A program made the translations under genes and the position numbers. Of a stretch of 39,537 nt of DNA, positions 24,029 to 32,773 are shown piece by piece (the first letter of the stretch is position 1; the number at the start of each line of letters is the position of its first letter). The DNA is taken from contig DDMS01000046.1 of the NCBI GenBank assembly GCA_002340765.1, forward strand, positions 1-39,537. The letters run 5' to 3'. The notes beneath the pieces are model-generated. The model ran no database searches and was not told the DNA's origin. It was given only the letters and a program-made list of their open reading frames with translations. This DNA comes from Flavobacteriaceae bacterium UBA2540. Its GTDB lineage: Bacteria > Bacteroidota > Bacteroidia > Flavobacteriales > Flavobacteriaceae.

Positions 24029-25255
24029 TTATCTTAATTTTAATGTTACAATTGAAAAAACTGCCAATAAAATTCCTACAATCCAAAAACGTACTACAAT
24101 TTTACTTTCGTGATAATTTAGTTTTTGATAATGATGATGTAAAGGTGACATTTTGAAAATACGTCTTCCTTCACCAAATTTTTTTCTTGTATATTTAAAC
24201 CAAGAAACTTGAATAATCACAGAAAGATTTTCAATCACAAAAATGCCTGCCAAAACTGGCAGCAATAATTCTTTGCGAACAGCAATTGCAATAACAGCAA
24301 TGATTCCTCCAATTGTTAAACTTCCGGTATCACCCATAAAAACTTGAGCTGGATAGGTATTATACCACAAAAATCCAATCAAAGCTCCGGCAAAAGCTAG
24401 GATAAAAACGGTCATTTCACCTGAATTTGGAATGTACATGACATCCAAATAATCTGCGAAAATGATGTTCCCAGAAACCCAGGCAAAAATGGCCAAAGTG
24501 ATAACAATAATGGCTGATGAGCCTGCTGCTAAACCATCAATTCCATCTGTTAAATTGGCACCATTTGAAATTCCTGTTACAATAAAAACAGTTATAAATA
24601 TGAAAATAATCCAACCATAATTTTCAAAACCATTTCCTAAAAAACAAAAAGCGTCTGCATAATCTAATTCGTTATTTTTTAAAAATGGGACTGTTGTTTT
24701 AGTTGATTTGTGTTCGTCTCCGAAAACAACTCTTTTCCCATTTTCAGCAGTAATTTGCTGATTTAATGGTAATTTTTCTTTGATAGTAATTCCGTCATTA
24801 AAATATAAAATTGCACCCACTATAATTCCCAAACCTATTTGTCCAAGAACTTTGAATTTTCCCTTTAAACCCTGTTTGTTTTTTTTGAAAACTTTGATAT
24901 AATCATCTAAAAACCCAATAAAACCCATCCAAATTGTGGTAATTAACAAAAGAATCACATAAATATTATTTAATTTTGCTAATAGCAAAACAGGAATCAA
25001 TGTTGCCAAAATGATGATAATTCCACCCATTGTCGGCGTTCCAGATTTTTGTTGTTGACCCTCTAAACCCAAATCTCTAATGGTTTCTCCAACTTGCTGA
25101 TTTCTCAAAAAACTGATGATTCTTTTTCCATAAATGGTAGAAATCAATAAAGATAAAATAAACGCTGCTGCAGCTCTAAAAGTGATAAATTGAAAAACCC
25201 CTGCACCAGGAATATTAAATTGACTGTCTAAATATTGGAAAAAATAATATAACAT
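24029..25255 (-). CDS. mraY: Phospho-MurNAc-pentapeptide transferase MraY
   Basis: A 408-residue polytopic membrane enzyme that moves phospho-MurNAc-pentapeptide onto undecaprenyl phosphate to form lipid I. Diagnostic blocks are QQKSGTPTMGG, GFLDDYIKVFKKNKQGLKGKFK (DDxxK catalytic motif), NLTDGIDGLAAGSSAI (the second Asp motif), YPAQVFMGDTGSL, and the histidine-rich cytoplasmic loop KMSPLHHHYQK. It is longer than the E. coli protein (360) because of an insertion at about 170-205 (NGKRVVFGDEHKSTKTTVP), as in other Bacteroidota. The stop is one base ahead of the murD start; the start is one base after the murE stop. Confidence 0.97.
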   Translation of the reverse strand: MLYYFFQYLDSQFNIPGAGVFQFITFRAAAAFILSLLISTIYGKRIISFLRNQQVGETIRDLGLEGQQQKSGTPTMGGIIIILATLIPVLLLAKLNNIYVILLLITTIWMGFIGFLDDYIKVFKKNKQGLKGKFKVLGQIGLGIIVGAILYFNDGITIKEKLPLNQQITAENGKRVVFGDEHKSTKTTVPFLKNNELDYADAFCFLGNGFENYGWIIFIFITVFIVTGISNGANLTDGIDGLAAGSSAIIVITLAIFAWVSGNIIFADYLDVMYIPNSGEMTVFILAFAGALIGFLWYNTYPAQVFMGDTGSLTIGGIIAVIAIAVRKELLLPVLAGIFVIENLSVIIQVSWFKYTRKKFGEGRRIFKMSPLHHHYQKLNYHESKIVVRFWIVGILLAVFSIVTLKLR

Positions 25256-25256
25256 T

Positions 25257-26723
25257 TTAGTTCTTTTTTAGTTGATTAAAACAATTTGTTACCTCTTCTA
25301 AATCATCAAAATGTGAACGAACTCCATTAACTTCTTGATAATTTTCATGCCCTTTTCCTGCGATTAATATTATGTCTCCTTGTTCAGCAAATTTGCAAGC
25401 TATTTTGATGGCTTGTTTTCTGTCTAAAACTGAGAGTGTTTTTTTATAGTTTTCCGGTGATACTCCAACTTCCATTTCATCAATAATCGTTTGTGGATTT
25501 TCCGATCTAGGATTGTCGGAAGTAAAAATTACTTGTGAGCTTAATTGTGATGAAATGTGTGCCATTTTTGGTCTTTTGGTTACATCTCTGTCACCTCCAC
25601 AACCAACTACAGTAATAACTTTCTTGTTTCCAGTTCTGATTTCATTAATGGTCTCTAAAACATTTTTTAATGCTTCAGGCGTGTGAGCATAATCAATAAT
25701 AGCAATGACTTGATTTTCAGAAGCTATATATTGAAAACGACCACTCACACTATCTAATTGACTTAAAATTTTTAGAATTTCTAATTTTTCTAATCCTAAT
25801 AATTCTGCTGTGGCAGCAATTGCCAATAAGTTATAGGCATTAAATTCACCAATTAATTTTGTCCAAACTTCTGTACCGTTAATATTCATTAATGTTCCTG
25901 AAAATTGTTTTTCAACAATTTTTGCTTTATAATCAGCTAACGTTTTTAAAGCATACGTTTTTTTGATTGCTTGGGTGTTTTGTAACATTACTTGACCGTT
26001 TTTATCGTCAATATTTGTCAATACAAAGGATGTTTTGGGTAATGAATCAAAAAAAGATTTTTTTACATCTCTGTAAGCTGCAAATGTTTTGTGATAATCT
26101 AAATGATCATGAGTTAAATTGGTAAAAATTCCTCCAGCAAATGATAAACCCTCTGTTCTTTTTTGATGAATTCCGTGCGAACTCACTTCCATAAAACAAT
26201 AATTAACCTTATCATTCACCATTTTTTCTAAATAATAATTGATAGAAACAGAATCTGGAGTGGTGTGCGTTGCATTAAATTCAGTCTCATCAACCAAAAT
26301 TTTTACCGTTGAAAGTAACCCAACTTTATATCCTGCTTTTTTGAATAATTGGTATAGGAGGGAAGCTACTGTAGTTTTTCCATTAGTGCCTGTTACTCCA
26401 ACAAGTATTAATTTTGAAGACGGATCTCCATAAAAATTTGCTGCCATGATTGCCAAAGCAGTTTGCGAATCAGCAACTTTTATATATGTACAATTTTCTT
26501 TTTTTTCAGACGGAAAATCTTCGCAAATAATTGCAATTGCGCCCAAAGAAATGGCTTTTTCAATATAGACATGACCATCAACTGAAACGCCTTTTAAAGC
26601 AATAAAAACATCATTTTTTTTAACATTTCTTGAATCAAAAATCAGCTGATTTACATACAAATCAGTCACACCAAAGACTTCTTTGATGGCAACTTTATAT
26701 AATATGTCTTTTAAATTTTTCAG
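25257..26723 (-). CDS. murE: UDP-MurNAc-tripeptide synthetase MurE, probably starting at CTG
   Basis: A Mur ligase adding the third peptide residue. The ATPase loop GVTGTNGKTT, LTHDHLDYHKT and the C-terminal block IIDYAHTPEAL..VVGCGGDRDVTKRPKM are clear. DNPRSENP is the form that selects meso-diaminopimelate, so the peptidoglycan is probably DAP-type. Start: the first standard start codon in frame is a GTG at 26669, giving 470 residues, but the 17 codons before it read KNLKDILYKVAIKEVFG, the N terminus expected for flavobacterial MurE. The frame stays open back to a stop at 26738-26736 without any ATG, GTG or TTG. A CTG at 26723-26721, one base after the ftsI stop, fits as the start and gives 488 residues. 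The enzyme call is firm; the CTG start is inferred. Confidence 0.9.
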   Translation of the reverse strand: MKNLKDILYKVAIKEVFGVTDLYVNQLIFDSRNVKKNDVFIALKGVSVDGHVYIEKAISLGAIAIICEDFPSEKKENCTYIKVADSQTALAIMAANFYGDPSSKLILVGVTGTNGKTTVASLLYQLFKKAGYKVGLLSTVKILVDETEFNATHTTPDSVSINYYLEKMVNDKVNYCFMEVSSHGIHQKRTEGLSFAGGIFTNLTHDHLDYHKTFAAYRDVKKSFFDSLPKTSFVLTNIDDKNGQVMLQNTQAIKKTYALKTLADYKAKIVEKQFSGTLMNINGTEVWTKLIGEFNAYNLLAIAATAELLGLEKLEILKILSQLDSVSGRFQYIASENQVIAIIDYAHTPEALKNVLETINEIRTGNKKVITVVGCGGDRDVTKRPKMAHISSQLSSQVIFTSDNPRSENPQTIIDEMEVGVSPENYKKTLSVLDRKQAIKIACKFAEQGDIILIAGKGHENYQEVNGVRSHFDDLEEVTNCFNQLKKN

Positions 26724-26724
26724 C

Positions 26725-28743
26725 TTATAATAATTTTAAAGTGATAGTATTTCCTTTTTTTAATTTTTCGCCACTTTTAATGGACTGATTTTTTACTTTT
26801 CCAATTCCAGATATTTTTACTTTTAAACCAATATTTTCCAACAACGAAACAGCATCCATTCCTGACATTCCTTCAACATTTGGCACCAAATCATGCTTTG
26901 ATTGTAGCATTTTTTGATAATTTTTATATTCATTATCAATAGATGAAAACGCTACAAAATCATTGACAGATTGACGATCAATAGGAGTTGATGTATAAAT
27001 TTTTTGGGCAATTTCTTTGAAAATTGGCGCTGCAACTGTTGATCCATAATACCCTTTATTTTTATCAGGTTCATGAACCACAACAATGCAGGAGTATTTG
27101 GGTTTATCAGCCGGGAAAAATCCAACAAATGATGCCACATATCGCTCACTTGAATAATGACCACTCACTTGTTCACCATTTTCGCTTTTATGAGCTGAAA
27201 TATATTTTTTTGCAGTGCCTGTTTTTCCTGCCATTGAAAAATTAGGGGAATAAATATTTTGTGCAGTTCCTCTGATTACAACATTTTCCATTACTTTTCT
27301 GACTTTTTTCAGAGTTTCAGTAGATGCTATTTTAGGATTTACAACTTCAGCTGTAAATACTTTCTCAGTAATATTTTGTTTGCGTAATTCTTTAACAAAT
27401 CTTGGTTTTACCATGATTCCATCATTGGCAACTGCGTTATAAAACATCAAAGTTTGCATTGGTGTAATCGAAATTCCATAACCCCAAGACATCCATTCTA
27501 ATGAAATTTTACTCCAACGATTTTTATCTTTTGGACTTGGAACATAAGGCATTCCTTCTCCTTTTATTTGAAAACCAACAGGTTTTGTGAATCCGTATTT
27601 TTCAATATTATCATAAAATTTTTGAGGATTGTTGTCATAATGTTGTCTTATCAATTTTACAATCCCAACATTGGATGAAACTTCAAAAACCCTCGCAGCA
27701 GAAATTTTTCCATAACCACCTTTTTTTGAATCTTCTACTTTTGAGCCGTGAATAAACATAATTCCACCATCTGTATCAACAACAGTTGAAGTGTCAATTA
27801 CTTTGTCATCTATAGCTGCTATCAAACTTGCCAATTTGAAAGTTGATCCAGGTTCATGACTTTCCCAAATGGCATAATTTCTTTTTTCAAAATAAGTTCC
27901 TTCATCCGATTTTCCAAGATTTGAAATAGCTCTTACTTCACCGGTTTTGGTTTCCATAACAACTGCACAACCATGATCAGCATTTAATTTTTCTAGTTGA
28001 GCTAGTAAAGCATGATGAGTAATATCTTGAATATTTATATCAATTGTTGTGATCACATCATGACCATCAATCGGTTCTTTTTCGTTGACATCAGAAATTG
28101 GTTTCCATTGATTTTTTGCAATTTTTTGTTTCCAACGCAATCCATTTTCTCCTTGCATAAAATCAGCAAAAGCACCTTCAATTCCTGCTTCGCCACGAAA
28201 ATCATCATATCCAATCGTTCTCTCTGCGATTTTTCCAATAGGATGTGAGCGTACAGTTTTGTGCTCAGCAATAAATCCACCTTTATAAACGCCCAATTTG
28301 AAGATAGGAAATTCTTTAATAATTAAATAATCATTGTAGCCAACATTTCTTGCAATTAAAAAATACCTGTTATTTGATTTTTTTGCAGCTTTTAATTTTG
28401 ATAAATAATGAGCAGAAGATTTACCAAGCTTTTTTGATAATTCTTTTGACAAAGCAACTACGTTTTTTTCAAATTCTTCGTCATCTACTGCAACAACATC
28501 CATTCTAATAGTGAATTTTGACATTGAAGTTGCTAGCATATTTCCATCAGAAGCATACACGTTTCCTTTATTGGCATAAACAGTATCTTGTCTGATGGTT
28601 AATTCAGTAGCAAGTGCTTTGTACTTTTTTCCCTCAACAAACTGAATATTTGTGAGTTGATAGATGATTGCCACAAAAAAAATGGTCATAAAAGCAGCTA
28701 TCAAATAGAATTTTGTTAGTAAGCTCTTTTTTTGAATTGACAT
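26725..28743 (-). CDS. ftsI: Septal transpeptidase FtsI (PBP3) with C-terminal PASTA domain
   Basis: A 672-residue class B penicillin-binding protein that cross-links septal peptidoglycan. It has one N-terminal membrane helix (about 11-30), a dimerisation/pedestal domain (about 50-230), then the transpeptidase with SxxK at Ser300-Lys303 (PGSTFKLAS), SSN at 356-358 and KTG at 507-509 (AGKTGTAKKY). The last 58 or so residues (LVPNVEGMSGMDAVSLLENIGLKV) form a PASTA domain, which is common in Bacteroidota and Firmicutes orthologues and absent from E. coli FtsI. It starts 5 nt after the ftsL stop and ends next to murE. Confidence 0.96.
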   Translation of the reverse strand: MSIQKKSLLTKFYLIAAFMTIFFVAIIYQLTNIQFVEGKKYKALATELTIRQDTVYANKGNVYASDGNMLATSMSKFTIRMDVVAVDDEEFEKNVVALSKELSKKLGKSSAHYLSKLKAAKKSNNRYFLIARNVGYNDYLIIKEFPIFKLGVYKGGFIAEHKTVRSHPIGKIAERTIGYDDFRGEAGIEGAFADFMQGENGLRWKQKIAKNQWKPISDVNEKEPIDGHDVITTIDINIQDITHHALLAQLEKLNADHGCAVVMETKTGEVRAISNLGKSDEGTYFEKRNYAIWESHEPGSTFKLASLIAAIDDKVIDTSTVVDTDGGIMFIHGSKVEDSKKGGYGKISAARVFEVSSNVGIVKLIRQHYDNNPQKFYDNIEKYGFTKPVGFQIKGEGMPYVPSPKDKNRWSKISLEWMSWGYGISITPMQTLMFYNAVANDGIMVKPRFVKELRKQNITEKVFTAEVVNPKIASTETLKKVRKVMENVVIRGTAQNIYSPNFSMAGKTGTAKKYISAHKSENGEQVSGHYSSERYVASFVGFFPADKPKYSCIVVVHEPDKNKGYYGSTVAAPIFKEIAQKIYTSTPIDRQSVNDFVAFSSIDNEYKNYQKMLQSKHDLVPNVEGMSGMDAVSLLENIGLKVKISGIGKVKNQSIKSGEKLKKGNTITLKLL

Positions 28744-28748
28744 TTTGA

Positions 28749-29069
28749 TTATTTTTTTTGGGTTACTATTATTTTTTTTGGTGGAGTTTCTGAAGGATTT
28801 AAACCAATTTCAATAGCTCTTTCTCTGATGTTTGATTCCATTTTCATTTGCATTAAAATGGTTTCTGTATCTACATATTCTGCTCTTAATTCTCTTTTAA
28901 TTTTATTTAATTCAGCTATTTTTATTACTTTTTTATCTGCTCTATGTGCACTCGAAATCATAACTAATAACAACACCACAACAAAAATTATGATGCGCCA
29001 ATTTTTGAAAGCAGACTCATCTGTCAAAAAACTTCCTCTCAAAAAATCGTACAAATTTTTATTACTCAT
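28749..29069 (-). CDS. ftsL: Cell division protein FtsL
   Basis: A 106-residue bitopic protein with a cytoplasmic tail of about 25 residues, one membrane helix (IIIFVVVLLLVMISS, about 27-41), and a periplasmic stretch with heptad-like spacing (KVIKIAELNKIKRELRAEYVDTETILMQMKMES) typical of a short coiled coil. This is the FtsL/DivIC architecture. Sequence is poorly conserved in the family, so the call depends on architecture and on its position between rsmH and ftsI. FtsL is a divisome scaffold that activates FtsW-FtsI. Confidence 0.85.
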   Translation of the reverse strand: MSNKNLYDFLRGSFLTDESAFKNWRIIIFVVVLLLVMISSAHRADKKVIKIAELNKIKRELRAEYVDTETILMQMKMESNIRERAIEIGLNPSETPPKKIIVTQKK

Positions 29070-29076
29070 CTTGAAC

Positions 29077-29976
29077 TTATTTATTTAAAGTTGCAATTCT
29101 TAATTTTGCACTTCTTGCCCTGTTATTTTGTCTGATTTCCTCTTTGGATGGAACAATTAATTGTCCAACTTTTTTTAAAGGAATGTTTGAATTTCCGTAA
29201 ATATCTTTCTCTGGTTCGCCCGAAAACATTCCTGAAATCATAAATCTTTTTACCAATCTATCTTCTAAAGAATGATAAGAAATGACACTCAATCGTCCTT
29301 TATCATTTAATAAATTGGGAGTTTGATTTAAAAATTCTTTCAAAGCTTCCAATTCTTCATTCACTTCAATTCTAAAAGATTGATAAATTTGAGCCAATAT
29401 TTTATGTTCAACAGCCTTTGGTAAATACTTTTTTAATACTTTTTTTAGTTGAAAACTTGTTTCTATTTTTTCTTTTTGACGCTCTTCAACAATCGTTTTT
29501 GCGATGTTTTTGGAGTTTCTTAATTCACCATGCAAAAACAATATTTCAGCTAATTTTTGTTCAGTATATTTGTTAATAATTTCCTTAGCCGAGATTTTTG
29601 CTTTTTGATTCATTCTCATGTCTAAATCGCCATCAAAACGTGTAGAAAAACCTCTTGCTGATTCATCAAATTGATGAGAAGAAACACCTAAATCAGCTAA
29701 AATTCCATCCACATTTTTGATTCCATGAAACCTTAAATACCTTGAAATAAATCTAAAATTTTCAGCAATTAATATAAATCTTGAATCATCAATTGTGTTT
29801 TGTAAAGCATCTGCGTCTTGATCAAAGGCAAATAATTTTCCATTTTTACCCAATTGATTTAAGATTTCTTTTGAATGGCCACCACCACCAAAAGTAACAT
29901 CAACGTAAATGCCATCTTTTTTGATAGCCAAAGCTTGAACGCTTTCTTGCAATAAAACTGGATTATGATAACTCAT
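29077..29976 (-). CDS. rsmH: 16S rRNA (cytosine-1402 N4) methyltransferase RsmH
   Basis: A 299-residue MraW/RsmH family methyltransferase acting on C1402 of 16S rRNA. The sequence opens with SYHNPVLLQESVQAL, then motif I YVDVTFGGGGHSKEIL, LFAFDQDADAL, ILADLGVSSHQFD followed by RGFSTRFDGDLDMRM, and the C-terminal ISYHSLEDRLVKRFM and NNRARSAKLR. All are family signatures and length is normal. The ATG overlaps the end of mraZ by 14 bp. Confidence 0.97.
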   Translation of the reverse strand: MSYHNPVLLQESVQALAIKKDGIYVDVTFGGGGHSKEILNQLGKNGKLFAFDQDADALQNTIDDSRFILIAENFRFISRYLRFHGIKNVDGILADLGVSSHQFDESARGFSTRFDGDLDMRMNQKAKISAKEIINKYTEQKLAEILFLHGELRNSKNIAKTIVEERQKEKIETSFQLKKVLKKYLPKAVEHKILAQIYQSFRIEVNEELEALKEFLNQTPNLLNDKGRLSVISYHSLEDRLVKRFMISGMFSGEPEKDIYGNSNIPLKKVGQLIVPSKEEIRQNNRARSAKLRIATLNK

Positions 29977-30430
29977 CTATAGTTTTATTTCCCATTACTT
30001 CTTCAGCCAAATCAGCAAAATCCTGTGCAGCTTCATCAATTGCTTTTTCATAGTTTGTTTTATCCCAAATCTCAATAATATTTACTGATGATGCCATGAC
30101 AACATCTTTTTTAATATTTGCAAAATCATACAATTCTTTCGGAATCAAAATCCTTCCAGTTGCATCCATTTCAACCACTTTTACACCTGCAGTAAATCTT
30201 CTAGTGAAGTCGTTGTTTTTCTTCACAAACTGATTTAATTTACTAATTTTTTCCATCATCAATTTCCATTCATTCATTGTGTACAATTCCAAACAAGGTT
30301 GAAAAACAGCTCTTTTAAGTACAAAACCATCTTCAGAATAAGGCATTAACTGCTTTTTGAAAGCGGATGAAATCATCACTCTTCCTTTAGCTTCTGCCTT
30401 GCATTCATATGTTCCTAAGAAATGTATCAC
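29963..30430 (-). CDS. mraZ: Transcriptional regulator MraZ
   Basis: A 155-residue protein with two SpoVT-AbrB-like swapped-hairpin repeats: the first around GTYECKAEAKGRVMISSAFKKQL, the second around VVEMDATGRILIPKELYDFANI. MraZ oligomerises into rings and binds repeats in its own promoter, repressing (or in some species activating) the division cluster. The start is a GTG at 30430-30428, needed because the domain begins immediately (MIHFLGTYECKAEAKGR). It is the first gene of the cluster and is preceded by three 10-bp-phased repeats. Confidence 0.95.
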   Translation of the reverse strand: MIHFLGTYECKAEAKGRVMISSAFKKQLMPYSEDGFVLKRAVFQPCLELYTMNEWKLMMEKISKLNQFVKKNNDFTRRFTAGVKVVEMDATGRILIPKELYDFANIKKDVVMASSVNIIEIWDKTNYEKAIDEAAQDFADLAEEVMGNKTIDELS

Positions 30431-30449
30431 CTAAAATTGAATTTAAATC

Positions 30450-30492
30450 CAAAAATATATAAATTTTACCACTTTTTACCACTTTTTACCAC
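30450..30492 (-). promoter_or_regulatory. MraZ-box region and -7 element of the division/cell-wall cluster
   Basis: Three copies of GTGGTAAAA on the minus strand (complement of TTTTACCAC at 30464-30472, 30474-30482 and 30484-30492) repeat every 10 bp, i.e. on one helical face. Read as AAAGTGG plus a 3-nt spacer they resemble the MraZ operator described in Mollicutes, and the 10-bp phasing matches MraZ sites in enterobacteria. A TATTTTTG -7 box follows at 30457-30450. The repeats end 7 nt upstream of it and so would cover the -33 region, where no TTG is present. Confidence 0.7.
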
Positions 30493-30575
30493 ATTGTTAA
30501 TAAATATTTATTTTTTGTTTATTTTAAAACAAATTAAGCTTGTTGAAAGCCTTGTTTATTGAAATTTGAAAACTG

Positions 30576-30605
30576 TTTGTATGTAATAAAAAAAAACTAC
30601 ATTTG
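30576..30605 (+). promoter_or_regulatory. Promoter of the hydrolase-engB-rluA genes
   Basis: TTTG at 30576-30579 and TACATTTG at 30598-30605 are 18 nt apart, 26 nt before the hydrolase ATG. It is divergent from the mraZ promoter about 100 bp away. Confidence 0.6.
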
Positions 30606-30631
30606 CGAAAAGGCAAACCAAATGATAATCA

Positions 30632-31396
30632 ATGACTGACAAGTTAAAAACTGAAGGGAAGTTCAGATACGTAGAGGCTGGAGAAGGACCTGCAATCATT
30701 GTTTTACACGGATTAATGGGGGCTTTAAGCAATTTTGAAGCTACTTTTAATTATTTTTCAAATAATGGATATAAAGTTTTAATACCTGAATTACCTCTTT
30801 ATTCTTTACCACTTTTAAAAACTAATGTTAAAAATTTAACGCTTTTTTTAAAATCTTTTATGACTCATAAAAAGATTAATAATGCTATTCTTTTAGGAAA
30901 TTCTTTAGGTGGACATATTGCACTTTATTTTACAAAACATTATCCAGAAAAAGTAACTGCTTTGGTGCTTGCAGGAAGTTCTGGATTATACGAAAAATCG
31001 ATGGGAGATAGTTTTCCAAAAAGAGGGAATTATGAGTACATTGAGCAAAAAGCTAGGGATGTTTTTTATGATCCTGCTGTTGCAACTAAAGAGATGGTAG
31101 ATGGTGTCTATGAAATTGTAAATAATAGAGTGACTGTTTTAAAAACGTTGGCAATTGCGAAAAGTGCCATACGTCATAATATGGCCAATGATTTGCCAGC
31201 AATTACTCAACCAACCTGTATTATTTGGGGTAAACAAGATGCAGTTACACCTCCTGAAGTTGCTGAAGATTTTCAAAAATTATTACCAAATGCTGATTTA
31301 TTTTGGATTGATAAATGTGGTCATGCAGCAATGATGGAAGAACCAGAACAATTCAATAAGTTTCTTCACGATTGGCTAATCATAAGAAAAATATAG
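30632..31396 (+). CDS. Alpha/beta hydrolase
   Basis: A 254-residue cytoplasmic alpha/beta-hydrolase fold enzyme. The oxyanion segment is VLHGLMGALSNF (residues 24-35), the nucleophile elbow GNSLGGH (Ser91), the acid is in CIIWGKQDAVTPPE, and the His is in IDKCGHAAMMEEPEQF, so the catalytic triad is complete. The substrate is unknown; the order and spacing resemble the general esterase/hydrolase branch often annotated with MhpC/BioH-like proteins. It sits 41 nt before engB on the same strand, divergent from mraZ, so it may be co-transcribed with engB. Confidence 0.88.
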   Translation: MTDKLKTEGKFRYVEAGEGPAIIVLHGLMGALSNFEATFNYFSNNGYKVLIPELPLYSLPLLKTNVKNLTLFLKSFMTHKKINNAILLGNSLGGHIALYFTKHYPEKVTALVLAGSSGLYEKSMGDSFPKRGNYEYIEQKARDVFYDPAVATKEMVDGVYEIVNNRVTVLKTLAIAKSAIRHNMANDLPAITQPTCIIWGKQDAVTPPEVAEDFQKLLPNADLFWIDKCGHAAMMEEPEQFNKFLHDWLIIRKI

Positions 31397-31437
31397 CTTT
31401 ACTTACAAAAAAAATAAGTAGTCTAAAACTTGCTATC

Positions 31438-32049
31438 ATGAAAATAAAATCTGCAGAATTTGTGATGAGTAATAGCAATGTAATCAATGCTCCAAAAGAC
31501 AGAATTCCTGAATACGCCTTTATAGGACGTTCTAATGTTGGAAAATCATCATTGATTAATATGTTGATGGAACGCAAAGATTTGGCAAAAACATCAGGAA
31601 AACCCGGAAAAACACAACTGATTAATCATTTTAAAATCAATAATGAATGGTTTTTAGTTGATTTACCTGGTTATGGTTATGCACAAACATCTAAGAAAAA
31701 ACGAACTATTTTTCAATATTTTATAGAAAATTATTTTAAAGAGCGTGAACAATTGGTTTGTACTTTTGTGCTGATTGATTCTAGACACGATCCACAAAAA
31801 ATTGATTTGGAGTTTATGCATTTTTTAGGTGAAATTCAAATTCCTTTTTGCATAGCTTTTACAAAAGCAGACAAATTGAGTACAAATCAACTTGACAAGC
31901 AAATTACATCATACAAAAAAGAATTATTGAATACTTGGGAACCTTTACCTACTTCATTTATTACTTCATCAGACACTAGTTTGGGCAGAAAAGAATTTCT
32001 AGATTTTATTGATAACATCAATAAAAATATGGAAAAAGAGTCAAAATAA
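31438..32049 (+). CDS. engB: Ribosome biogenesis GTPase EngB (YsxC/YihA)
   Basis: A 203-residue TRAFAC-class GTPase needed for late assembly of the 50S ribosomal subunit. The G motifs are GRSNVGKSS (G1, residues 30-38), TSGKPGKTQLINHF (G2 region), DLPGYGYA (G3) and TKADK (G4). The start chosen is the ATG at 31438, because family members begin MKIKSAEFV; the frame is open further upstream into the end of the hydrolase gene, but those codons are not conserved. Confidence 0.95.
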   Translation: MKIKSAEFVMSNSNVINAPKDRIPEYAFIGRSNVGKSSLINMLMERKDLAKTSGKPGKTQLINHFKINNEWFLVDLPGYGYAQTSKKKRTIFQYFIENYFKEREQLVCTFVLIDSRHDPQKIDLEFMHFLGEIQIPFCIAFTKADKLSTNQLDKQITSYKKELLNTWEPLPTSFITSSDTSLGRKEFLDFIDNINKNMEKESK

Positions 32050-32055
32050 GTTGAA

Positions 32056-32742
32056 ATGCATTCTAACAAAGACAATTTATTGGTGCTTTTTGAAGACAAT
32101 CACATTATCATTGTCAATAAACGGTCTGGAGATATTACACAAGGAGATAAAACTGGTGATATTCCTTTAAGTGAAGTTGTCAAAGGTTATTTGAAAGACA
32201 AATATCAAAAGCAAGGAAATGTTTTTTTGGGTGTTGTGCATCGTATAGATAGACCAACTTCTGGGGTGATTATTTTCGCAAAAACATCCAAATCTTTGGA
32301 AAGATTGAATAAAATGTTGCGTGATAAAGAAATTCAAAAAACCTATTGGGCAATTGTCAAAAATCATCCAGAAAAAGAAGCTGCAATGTTGATTAATTTT
32401 TTGAAAAAAAATCCTATAAACAATAAATCTGCTGTTTATAACAAAGAAATTGAAGGATCAAAAAAAGCGATTTTGCATTATAAAGTAGCTCAGAAATTTG
32501 ACAATTATTCTTTGTTAGAAATCAATTTAGAAACTGGCAGACATCATCAAATTCGTTCGCAATTAGCAGCCATTGGTTTTCCTATAAAAGGGGATGTAAA
32601 ATACGGATTTCCAAGATCAAACAAAGACGCAAGTATTCATTTACACTCACGAAAAATTGAGTTTGTGCATCCTGTTTCAAAAGAATTAATTTCTATTTTT
32701 GCACCAACTCCTGATGAAGTAATTTGGAACGAATGTAACTAA
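32056..32742 (+). CDS. RluA family pseudouridine synthase
   Basis: A 228-residue RNA pseudouridine synthase. The catalytic block is VVHRIDRPTSGVIIFAKT with catalytic Asp65, followed by KTYWAIV and the conserved LLEINLETGRHHQIRSQLAAIGFPIKGDVKYG. There is no N-terminal S4 domain, as in the short RluA/TruC-like branch, so the target (23S rRNA or tRNA) is not predictable from sequence alone. It starts 6 nt after the engB stop, so co-transcription is likely. Confidence 0.92.
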   Translation: MHSNKDNLLVLFEDNHIIIVNKRSGDITQGDKTGDIPLSEVVKGYLKDKYQKQGNVFLGVVHRIDRPTSGVIIFAKTSKSLERLNKMLRDKEIQKTYWAIVKNHPEKEAAMLINFLKKNPINNKSAVYNKEIEGSKKAILHYKVAQKFDNYSLLEINLETGRHHQIRSQLAAIGFPIKGDVKYGFPRSNKDASIHLHSRKIEFVHPVSKELISIFAPTPDEVIWNECN

Positions 32743-32773
32743 TTTATTATCTTTCGATTTAATTTAATTGATT

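Noticed and set aside
14999..30430. Possibility of a novel system hidden in the long minus-strand block
   Set aside because: Every frame there is a recognised division or cell-wall gene in the usual order; no extra gene is inserted.
30464..30492. Triple 10-bp repeat considered as a CRISPR or iteron array
   Set aside because: The unit is only 10 bp with no unique spacers, and its position upstream of mraZ is better explained as a regulator-binding region.
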